Positions 17,021 to 24,311 of a DNA stretch of 64,000 nt are shown one piece after another. The notes below the pieces were generated by a model. It saw nothing but the letters and a program-made list of their open reading frames with translations. It ran no database searches and was not told the origin of the DNA. Both the position numbers and the translations under genes were made by a program. This stretch comes from Bacteroidaceae bacterium (lineage in GTDB: Bacteria; Bacteroidota; Bacteroidia; Bacteroidales; Bacteroidaceae): the NCBI GenBank assembly GCA_017469925.1, contig JAFUFK010000005.1:1-64000 (forward strand). The letters run 5' to 3'. Each line of letters starts with the position of its first letter. Positions within the stretch are counted from its first letter, which is position 1.

Positions 17021-19888
17021 TTAGGTTTTTCGGTTACAAAGGGTTCGGAAATCGCAATACTTGCAGTGGTCCTTCGTCGGGTCGGCAGGCTCGAAGGGAC
17101 GTTTAGAGTCGTAGATTTCCTGAAGTACGCGGGTGAGTCCGTCGAGGTAGTCCTTGGCATGGTTGCGAATGTCCGTAACGACTTCCTTTCCGAGCCTGAG
17201 CGTAGGGTCGTAAGTCGTTGGGTCAGTGGCTGAAAGTACGTAGAAGAGGCAGGGACTGACGGGCAGCGCCTGCTCTCGACTCATCGCCAGCGAGTATAGG
17301 AACGTCTGGAGGTAGTAGCCGTGGGCCGTAGGACTGTCTCCGTCGAAGATGGCCTCGATGGTGCTTGGTGCCCTCTTCTCCCGTCCCGTCTTGTAATCGA
17401 CTACGCGCAGGGTGGGACGGCCGTCGATGTTCATGACGTCCATGCGGTCGATGCGTCCCCCAATGCTCACACTTATGACCTCCTTATCTGAAGGCACTTC
17501 GACCTGGGTGTAGTGGTCCTTCTCCATTTCGAAGATGGTGAAGGGCGTATGAGCGGCATCCCAGCGGATGAGTTGGGCAAAGAGTTTCAGCAGTACGTCA
17601 CGGATAATCATATTGATGCCCGTGAAATAGGCGTTTATGCCCTCGGCATAGAGCTGGCGCACGAGGGTGGCCAACTGTCCGCGGTCGTCAGTCTCGAGGA
17701 AGGGTTTGAGGAAGGCTTCTCGTTCGGCACCATGGTCGTAACTGTCGAACTCCGTCCCATGGAAATAATCGACCCAAAAAGCGAGGTCCAGATAAGGTGA
17801 GAGGTGAAGGGAGAGGGGAGAGAGGGTGAGGTCGTCGGCCAGGACTTGCTTGCGACCGGTAAGGCGAGTGAGGTGAGTATAGAAGAGTTCACAAGAGTCG
17901 TGGAAGAGGGTGCCGAAGAGGGCATTGTCGATGCCGTCCTGAGGACGATTGGGCATACGCAGACCTGCCACTTGCTGGTAGTAGAAACGCACGGGGCACT
18001 CAATGTACTGGTTGATGGCAGTGGGCGATAGCCTGTGTTTCTCGCGCAGACGGGCCATGATGCGCTCGTCCTTTGGAATCGGTTTCATCTCCGTAGGCAG
18101 TAGGGCAAGGGGGGCATTGAGGGAACCCTGTTCGATGTCGAGGGGTGTCTCCACCTTGAGCTGGCGCAGGAACCGGCTTTGCTCGCGTTGGCTGACTCCG
18201 CTTGAGTTGTCGTTATATACGAGCGTGATATCGTCGGCACGTTGCAGCAGTCGGTAGAAGGAGTAGGCATAGACGGAATCCTGACGCTCAGTGGTGTCGA
18301 GACCGAAGTGGGCCCGCAGGATGTAGGGAATGAGCGACGTCTCGCTGGCCTTCTTCGGGATGATGCCTTCGCCCACGCTGAGCATGATGAGGTGTTGGAA
18401 GTCCAGGTTGCGCGCTTCGAGTACGCCCATGATTTGGAGTCCTTGGTCCATCTCGCCGTGGAAGGGGATAGAGGCCGAAGCAAGCACTTGGCGAAGCAGG
18501 CGTCGCAGCGTGAGAATCGAAACCTCGAGTTCGGCATGCGTTAGCAACCAGTCAAACTGCCCCAGAATACGATAGATTTGGAAAGAGGCCTCGATGTCGA
18601 GCGGGCTGGCATCTTTGGTGCTGCCCAGACTGGTGCCAAGCGCCTCGAATGCAGCCGTGAGCCAGCGTACCAGCGTAAGGTTGTCGGTCTGGTAGGTAAG
18701 GGGCAATGTCTCCTGCGGGTAGCAGGTATAGAAGGGGTTCAGGCTGAGGCGTTCGAGTGCCGAAGGACGGAAACGACGCAGGTCGGGGTCGTAGCCGTCG
18801 GTCTGCAGGTCGATGAGTGCACTGTAATAGCCATAAACGGCGGTACTCGTGAGCGGATAGCCCATGGTCACGTTGACCGTCGTCTCGGGCATTGCATGCA
18901 GGGCCGGTTGCATAAGAGCCTCGTCGCACAGGATGATGGCTGATTGGTTTTCTGGTTTCGTCAGGTGCTCGCTGATCCACTGGGGCAGGTAACGCACCTG
19001 GGCATTGTCCGTCGAGGCCGAGAGGATGGTTACATGTTTGTCGTCGGAAATCAGATTGTCAAAAAGCGCTTCGGGCAAGGCGTTGGGGTAGAGTTTCAGG
19101 TTGTGGCGCAGGAAGAGGCCGGCCTCGTGGGTGCTTTCGGGCGAAGCATAATATAGGTCATAGTCCCAGTAGAAGAGGGTTTGTCCGCGGTCGCGCAGGG
19201 TGCCGAATAGGGCTTCCTCCACCTCGTCGAGCACATTGAAGCCCACGAAGCAGTAAACCTGCTCTCCCTCAGGCTCTCCCATGAAGGGGAGAACTTTCTC
19301 CACCACTTCGCGATAGAGGGCACCGCGATAGAGCATTCCTTCCCGCCGAAGGGTCTCGTTCAGTTGGCGGTACATCTCGGGCATTACCTTCCACACCTCG
19401 AGGAATCGCCGTTTCAGTTCAGTCTGACGCTCAGGGTCGAACTTTGTAAAAAAGTCACGCAAGGCCGCTATTTGCTTGTCGTCGAGATAATCCACTTCGT
19501 CCATCTCGGCCAAGTCAGCTACGTTGGTAAAGAGTTTCTCTGCATCGGCCAGATGTTTGTCGATGTCGTCGAAGTCGTTCATCAGCATCTCACCCCATCC
19601 GTAGAAGTCGTCGAGCGGTTTGGGATTGGTTACAAGTTGGGCATAGATGCGATAGAGCATGCATACCGAGAGTATAGGTTCACAGACGCTATAGGGCGAC
19701 ATCTGCTGGAAGAGTTCGTCGATGGTCACGAAACGGGGCGCCCACACTGGTCCTTGGGCGAAGTGCGAGAGGAACTGCTTCATGTATAGTTGTGCTCGCT
19801 TGCCGGGGAAGACTATCGTCACTTCCGACAGGTTGTTGCCGAAACGACCGATGAGGTCCTTTGCCACATAATATAGGAAGGGTTTCAT
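17021..19888 (-). CDS. AddB-like PD-(D/E)XK nuclease / inactivated helicase
   Basis: 955 residues. An N-terminal helicase-like part (VTIVFPGKRAQLYMKQFL) is followed by inactive UvrD-like blocks. The C-terminal nuclease domain has YIECPVRFYYQQVAGL, the catalytic block LRVVDYKTGREKRAPS and the final cysteines CKYCDFRTLC, which with the earlier ECP cysteine fit the AddB iron-sulfur cluster. It partners AddA in processing double-strand ends for recombination. ATG 19888 follows the addA-like stop by one base, so the two are translationally coupled. A repeat insert near residues 687-698 encodes LSPLSLHLSP. Confidence 0.88.
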   Translation of the reverse strand: MKPFLYYVAKDLIGRFGNNLSEVTIVFPGKRAQLYMKQFLSHFAQGPVWAPRFVTIDELFQQMSPYSVCEPILSVCMLYRIYAQLVTNPKPLDDFYGWGEMLMNDFDDIDKHLADAEKLFTNVADLAEMDEVDYLDDKQIAALRDFFTKFDPERQTELKRRFLEVWKVMPEMYRQLNETLRREGMLYRGALYREVVEKVLPFMGEPEGEQVYCFVGFNVLDEVEEALFGTLRDRGQTLFYWDYDLYYASPESTHEAGLFLRHNLKLYPNALPEALFDNLISDDKHVTILSASTDNAQVRYLPQWISEHLTKPENQSAIILCDEALMQPALHAMPETTVNVTMGYPLTSTAVYGYYSALIDLQTDGYDPDLRRFRPSALERLSLNPFYTCYPQETLPLTYQTDNLTLVRWLTAAFEALGTSLGSTKDASPLDIEASFQIYRILGQFDWLLTHAELEVSILTLRRLLRQVLASASIPFHGEMDQGLQIMGVLEARNLDFQHLIMLSVGEGIIPKKASETSLIPYILRAHFGLDTTERQDSVYAYSFYRLLQRADDITLVYNDNSSGVSQREQSRFLRQLKVETPLDIEQGSLNAPLALLPTEMKPIPKDERIMARLREKHRLSPTAINQYIECPVRFYYQQVAGLRMPNRPQDGIDNALFGTLFHDSCELFYTHLTRLTGRKQVLADDLTLSPLSLHLSPYLDLAFWVDYFHGTEFDSYDHGAEREAFLKPFLETDDRGQLATLVRQLYAEGINAYFTGINMIIRDVLLKLFAQLIRWDAAHTPFTIFEMEKDHYTQVEVPSDKEVISVSIGGRIDRMDVMNIDGRPTLRVVDYKTGREKRAPSTIEAIFDGDSPTAHGYYLQTFLYSLAMSREQALPVSPCLFYVLSATDPTTYDPTLRLGKEVVTDIRNHAKDYLDGLTRVLQEIYDSKRPFEPADPTKDHCKYCDFRTLCNRKT
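17794..17830 (-). repeat. GTGAGAGGTGA-type repeat inside the AddB-like gene
   Basis: The complement of the CTCACCTCT-type repeat, in frame, encoding TLSPLSLHLSPY between the iron-sulfur cysteine and the nuclease motif. Confidence 0.7.
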
Positions 19889-19889
19889 A

Positions 19890-22800
19890 TCAACTCTCAA
19901 CTTTCAACACTTCATTCTTATACACATACCAGAGCCACCCCTCGACGTGCAGGGTGGGGTACATCGACGCCAGAATGCGCATGTATTCCGCCACCTGACT
20001 CTTGTGTTCAGGCCGGGGCGTACCAAACTTGAAATCAACGACGACGATGCGGTCCTGCGACATCATCACGCGGTCGGGCCGTCGCTTCTCGAGGTGTCCT
20101 GTCTCAGGGGCGGGCACCAGAATGTTGCACTCGTTGAACAGTCGCATATTACCCGAGAACCACTCACGTACTCGCTCGTGGCGCAGTCCGCGGTGGGCCA
20201 GGTCGGCCACTCGTCGGAGTCGTTTTTCATCGGTAAGAATACCTTGCTTGCCCAGTTGGGTGACGATGGGGGTGATGTCGTCGGCCGTCCGGATTTTACT
20301 GAAAACATAGTGGAGCAACTTACCCTCGTTGATGTAGTGGCGTTGCTGGTCAGTCAGCCCGTCATCCTGTAATCCTGCGAACTCTTCGGCACCATGACTT
20401 TGGCGGAAGTTCAGGCTGCTCTCATAGGAGCACATCGGCACGTTCCTCCCCCTTTGTTGCTTGGGCCTCGTGGCCGTGATGGTGGGTTCTGTGCCGTAGG
20501 TGTAGAGGAAGGCTTCGGGCTGTTCGGGTGTGGGGTCACCCTTCAGAACGTCGTACATGAGGTCAGCCACCGTGATGTCGTACTTCCCTTGTTCCAGTTC
20601 CATTTCGCTCAATCCCCATACATAAAGGTTATCGCGTGCACGCGTAAAGGCCACATACAGGTCGTTCAGTTCGTCGGCCCTGCGATAGGCATGCTCTATC
20701 AGGTAGTCGTGGCCGAAAGCCGTGTCCTTCACCCGCGAGGAGAACTTCACAGGCAGTGACCCCATCTCGTCCAGCGGCGCCTCGTGTGGTGTGCTCCAGG
20801 TAAGGTCGTCGCGCATGTCCTTCTCGATGGTCCAATTGGCAAAAGGCATCAGTACGGTGCCGAAGGCCAGTCCCTTCGAGCGGTGGATGGTAAAGATGCG
20901 GATACCATCGACCTCGCTGTTCGGTATAGCCCGTTTGTGCATCTCGTCGTCCCAGAACTGGAGTAGGGTAGGGATGTCCGACGGGTTGTCACGCAGGTAC
21001 AGGGCCAGTTCGTCGAAGAAGGTCATCAGATAGGCATCCTGATTCTTTATTTCCTCGAGGCGGAGTGTGCGATACAGCGTCTCGCAAAGTTCGTAGAGGG
21101 GTTGTGTCAAGAGTCGTTCGCGACCCTGTGTGAGTTCCACAGGCAGTACGTCCTCGGGCTTGGCCATGCAAAAGTCGTTCTCCACCACCTCTCGGTGCTC
21201 TACGTCGCGCAGGTAGTGCTTCATCAGGTAGCAGTTGGTCACGGGGTTGCGCCCGGGGTCGGCCACGTATTGCAGTGCACTGATAATCATCCTGACGGCC
21301 ACGGAAGCCTCGAGCAGAAAGGCCTCGTTGCTTACCAACTTCACCCCCTCCATGTGTCGTGCAAAATAGTCGATGATGGGCTCGATGTAACGACTCTTTC
21401 GGAGCAGTATGGCCATCTCCTCGTAGGGCAGTCCCTTTTCGTGTAGCATCCGAACTTGTTGGCATAGGTCGTCAAGCATTTCCTCTTGCCAGGTGCCCTT
21501 CACGTCCTTGTCCTTTGTGTGGCACAGCCGCAGGCGTACGTATCCGCCCTCCTCGTCGCGCTTCACGCCCTGGCGGACGTCGTCGTATAGTGCCTCCAGC
21601 CGGAAGCCCTCGGCCTCGGCCAACGTGTCGAGCCGACATGCAGCCTTGTGGAAGAAGTCGCTGTTGAAGTCCACGATGTGTCCCAGGCTGCGGTAGTTGT
21701 CGTCCAGTTTTCGCTCTGTCAGTGGTGTGCCGTTGTGGCCTCGGGTGCCCAGTTCGTGCAGTATGCGCCAGTCGCCGCTTCGCCATCGGTAGATGCTCTG
21801 CTTGATGTCGCCCACGACCATGCTCAGACCGCCCGTAGCCAGGTTGTCGAGCAGCAGGGTGCGGAAGTTCTCCCATTGCAGTCGGCTTGTATCCTGGAAC
21901 TCGTCAATCATGATGTTGCGGAATCGGGTGCCAATGCGCTCGAAGATGAACGAGGCATCGTCGTCGCTGACCATTCGTTTCAGGAGTATAGGTGTGCGGG
22001 CCAGCATGAAGCGTCCGCGTTCGTTCGAGATGCGTGTAACCTCCTTGTCGATGGCGCCCAACAGCCCCATAGGCGACAGGTTTTGCAGGGCCACCTCAAT
22101 GCCCGTCATGCGACCTCCGATGCGTTCCTGCGCCTCGTGCAGTCGGGTCAGGCTATCCGATAGGCCTTGGTCGATGGGCTGCATGGCGGGCACCTTTCGG
22201 AGATTGCTCTTCAGTATGGCCTCGGGCTCCGTAGTCATCTTTTCCAGGTTCTTTCCGAAGTTGGCTTGCACATTGCCCTGTCTCAGGGCTTCCACGTAGG
22301 TTCTCACCTGTTTCCCGTAGTTCACTGCTTCCTCGTAGTCCAGTCCGTGCTGTCGCAGTATGTCCTCGAAGCGGTCAGCCGCTTCGCCAAGTTGTTTGGT
22401 CAGTGTGTCGCGCTCGTCGGTCAGCAGTTTGCGGAAGTGGCTGATATTGCCGATGTCGAAGGGCTTGTTCGTGGGGTCGAGCGACCGTTTCAGATACTCT
22501 TCCTCGAAGAGCATCCGTGCCATCTGTTTCAGTACTTTTCTGACGTCCCACGCACGGCCTTCGTCCAGTTGCTGTTCGATATACTCCCTGAGCCAGGGCA
22601 ACACGTCTCGGTTGTCGTGGCGCAATCCCTCGATAAGGTTCTCCACGGCCAACTCCACCACATCTTGGTCGGCGATATCGACTTGCATTCTGGCGTTCAG
22701 GCCCAGTTCGTGGGCCATGTTGCGAAGGACGCTCTGGAAGAAGGCGTCGATGGTCGATACCGTAAAGTGTCCGTAGTCGTGCAGAATGGCACTCAGGGCC

Positions 22801-23099
22801 CGGTGGCAACGCTCGCGCAAGTCCTCGTCAGCGAGTTCCACCTGATAGTCCTCGCGCAGCAGCCGTTTCAGGGCTTCGAAGTCTTCCGGCTTTCCCTCCC
22901 CCTTCCAGAAATTGTGGAGGAAGAGCAGTATGCGGTCCTTCATCTCCGCCGTAGCCTTGTTGGTGAAGGTCACGGCCAGCGTATGGCGGAATTCGTGCTC
23001 GCCCTGTGTCACGAGCAGTGCGATGTACTGCATGGCCAGGTTGAACGTCTTTCCGCTACCCGCCGAGGCCCTGAAAAGTAAGAATCTTGGGGTCATCAT
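19890..23099 (-). CDS. AddA-like UvrD helicase-nuclease
   Basis: 1069 residues from ATG 23099. The Walker A motif ASAGSGKT is at residues 11-18; Walker B/II is MIDEFQDTSRLQW; motif III is VGDIKQSIYRWR; motif V is IHRSKGLAFG; motif VI is YVAFTRARDNLYVWG. The C-terminus has a RecB-type nuclease site (VVVDFKFGTPRPEHKSQVAEYM). Together with the downstream AddB-like gene it would form the cell's end-resection enzyme. The longer frame upstream has no conserved residues and overlaps the promoter, so I reject it. The -7 box is so close that the mRNA may begin at the start codon. Confidence 0.92.
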   Translation of the reverse strand: MMTPRFLLFRASAGSGKTFNLAMQYIALLVTQGEHEFRHTLAVTFTNKATAEMKDRILLFLHNFWKGEGKPEDFEALKRLLREDYQVELADEDLRERCHRALSAILHDYGHFTVSTIDAFFQSVLRNMAHELGLNARMQVDIADQDVVELAVENLIEGLRHDNRDVLPWLREYIEQQLDEGRAWDVRKVLKQMARMLFEEEYLKRSLDPTNKPFDIGNISHFRKLLTDERDTLTKQLGEAADRFEDILRQHGLDYEEAVNYGKQVRTYVEALRQGNVQANFGKNLEKMTTEPEAILKSNLRKVPAMQPIDQGLSDSLTRLHEAQERIGGRMTGIEVALQNLSPMGLLGAIDKEVTRISNERGRFMLARTPILLKRMVSDDDASFIFERIGTRFRNIMIDEFQDTSRLQWENFRTLLLDNLATGGLSMVVGDIKQSIYRWRSGDWRILHELGTRGHNGTPLTERKLDDNYRSLGHIVDFNSDFFHKAACRLDTLAEAEGFRLEALYDDVRQGVKRDEEGGYVRLRLCHTKDKDVKGTWQEEMLDDLCQQVRMLHEKGLPYEEMAILLRKSRYIEPIIDYFARHMEGVKLVSNEAFLLEASVAVRMIISALQYVADPGRNPVTNCYLMKHYLRDVEHREVVENDFCMAKPEDVLPVELTQGRERLLTQPLYELCETLYRTLRLEEIKNQDAYLMTFFDELALYLRDNPSDIPTLLQFWDDEMHKRAIPNSEVDGIRIFTIHRSKGLAFGTVLMPFANWTIEKDMRDDLTWSTPHEAPLDEMGSLPVKFSSRVKDTAFGHDYLIEHAYRRADELNDLYVAFTRARDNLYVWGLSEMELEQGKYDITVADLMYDVLKGDPTPEQPEAFLYTYGTEPTITATRPKQQRGRNVPMCSYESSLNFRQSHGAEEFAGLQDDGLTDQQRHYINEGKLLHYVFSKIRTADDITPIVTQLGKQGILTDEKRLRRVADLAHRGLRHERVREWFSGNMRLFNECNILVPAPETGHLEKRRPDRVMMSQDRIVVVDFKFGTPRPEHKSQVAEYMRILASMYPTLHVEGWLWYVYKNEVLKVES

Positions 23100-23103
23100 G
23101 CTA

Positions 23104-23111
23104 CAAAGATA
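23104..23111 (-). promoter_or_regulatory. -7 element of the addA-like gene
   Basis: Minus strand TATCTTTG; only four bases separate it from ATG 23099, predicting a leaderless or almost leaderless transcript. Confidence 0.6.
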
Positions 23112-23175
23112 CGGATAAATAATTAAAAAATGAAAATTAAGAATGTAAAATGTTCGGCAACTCTTATGTTTTTTG

Positions 23176-23183
23176 TACCTTTG
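23176..23183 (+). promoter_or_regulatory. -7 element of panB
   Basis: TACCTTTG, 57 bp before ATG 23241, in the divergent region with the addA-like gene. Confidence 0.6.
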
Positions 23184-23200
23184 CACCCGATTTTGTGTCA

Positions 23201-23229
23201 TTAAACGATTAAACCGTTAAACGATTAAA
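23201..23229 (+). repeat. TTAAACGA-type repeat in the panB leader
   Basis: Three to four copies of an eight-base unit (TTAAACGA, TTAAACCG) in the 5' leader; same family as 8631-8697 and 47548-47690. Confidence 0.75.
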
Positions 23230-23240
23230 ATTTTACCTGA

Positions 23241-24059
23241 ATGGCAGGATACTTAGTAGAAGATACCCGTAAGGTCACCACCAGCCGCCTTATGGAGATG
23301 AAACAGCAGGGCAAGAAGATTGCCATGCTCACGGCCTACGACTATACGATGGCCCAGATTGTCGATGGTGCAGGCGTCGATGTTATACTCATCGGGGACT
23401 CGGCTTCGAACGTAATGGCGGGCAACATGACCACGCTGCCCATCACCGTCGATCAGATGATATACCACGCCAAGAGCGTCGTCCGCGGCGTCAAGCGTGC
23501 CCTTGTCGTCTGCGACATGCCCTTCGGCTCCTATCAGGTCAATGCCGCCGAAGGCATCACCAACGCCATCCGTATCATGAAGGAGGCCCACTGCGATGCC
23601 CTGAAACTCGAGGGCGGCGAGGAGATTATCGAGACCGTGCGCACCATCCTGGCAGCCGGCATCCCCGTCTGTGGTCATCTCGGACTGACGCCACAGAGTA
23701 TCAACAAGTTTGGCACCTACGCCGTTCGTGCCCGTGAGGAGGCTGAGGCCGAGAAACTCGTACGCGATGCCCACCTGCTTGCCGAGGCCGGTTGCTTTGC
23801 CATCGTGCTGGAGAAGATTCCCGCCGCACTGACCGAGCGTGTCTGCCGTGAAGTCCAGGTTCCCATCATTGGCATCGGAGGCGGTCAGGCCGACGGCCAG
23901 GTGCTCGTGCTCCACGACATGCTGGGCATGAACAAAGGCTTCTCGCCCAAGTTCCTTCGTCGTTATGCCGACCTCCACACGGTCATGACCGATGCCATCG
24001 GCCAGTACGTTGCCGACGTCAAGTCGTGCGATTTCCCCAACACCGACGAGCAGTATTAA
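23241..24059 (+). CDS. panB: 3-methyl-2-oxobutanoate hydroxymethyltransferase
   Basis: 272 residues, normal for PanB. Blocks: [30 protein letters not shown] (metal-binding aspartate), [44 protein letters not shown] and IIGIGGG. It adds a hydroxymethyl group from methylene-tetrahydrofolate to ketoisovalerate in pantothenate synthesis. It stands alone here; panC is not adjacent. No clear terminator follows, and palindrome array B lies downstream. Confidence 0.97.
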   Translation: MAGYLVEDTRKVTTSRLMEMKQQGKKIAMLTAYDYTMAQIVDGAGVDVILIGDSASNVMAGNMTTLPITVDQMIYHAKSVVRGVKRALVVCDMPFGSYQVNAAEGITNAIRIMKEAHCDALKLEGGEEIIETVRTILAAGIPVCGHLGLTPQSINKFGTYAVRAREEAEAEKLVRDAHLLAEAGCFAIVLEKIPAALTERVCREVQVPIIGIGGGQADGQVLVLHDMLGMNKGFSPKFLRRYADLHTVMTDAIGQYVADVKSCDFPNTDEQY

Positions 24060-24085
24060 TTTTTTTTTTCAGATAGTGCGAGGTT

Positions 24086-24167
24086 GTGCCACGCGTGACA
24101 CTATGCTGTGCCATGGGTGGCACAACTTTGTGCCATCGGTGGCACGACCCTGTGCCATACGTGGCAC
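24086..24167. repeat. Palindrome array B: four GTGCCA-n4-TGGCAC units at 22-bp pitch
   Basis: Sixteen-base units start at 24086, 24108, 24130 and 24152, exactly 22 bp apart. Arms GTGCCA and TGGCAC are perfect in copies 2-4; copy 1 has TGACAC. The four central bases (CGCG, TGGG, TCGG, TACG) and the six-base spacers vary. The array lies between panB and the promoter of the fasciclin/SusCD operon, ending 47 bp before its -33 box. Confidence 0.95.
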
Positions 24168-24214
24168 GGCAAAGGGTATTTTTAATGTTTTTTAAGAGAA
24201 AAGTTAAAAAACCT

Positions 24215-24245
24215 TTTGTCGGGTCGTGGAATTGGCGTATATTTG
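24215..24245 (+). promoter_or_regulatory. Promoter of the fasciclin/SusCD operon
   Basis: TTTG 24215-24218 and TATATTTG 24238-24245, 19 bp apart: exact consensus. Confidence 0.85.
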
Positions 24246-24255
24246 GGGGATTTTA

Positions 24256-24270
24256 GGGCATAATATGCCC
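24256..24270. promoter_or_regulatory. Palindrome just downstream of the operon promoter
   Basis: GGGCATA-a-TATGCCC, seven-base arms, near +6 to +20 relative to the predicted start of transcription. The position suits a repressor operator or a leader hairpin; no factor assigned. Confidence 0.5.
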
Positions 24271-24311
24271 AATTATCGAGGAATACATATAAATTAACTA
24301 ACTAAATAAAC

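Noticed and set aside
24086-24167. CRISPR array reading of the spaced palindromes
   Set aside because: Repeats of 12-16 bp and spacers of 6-12 bp are far too short, and no cas genes are present.
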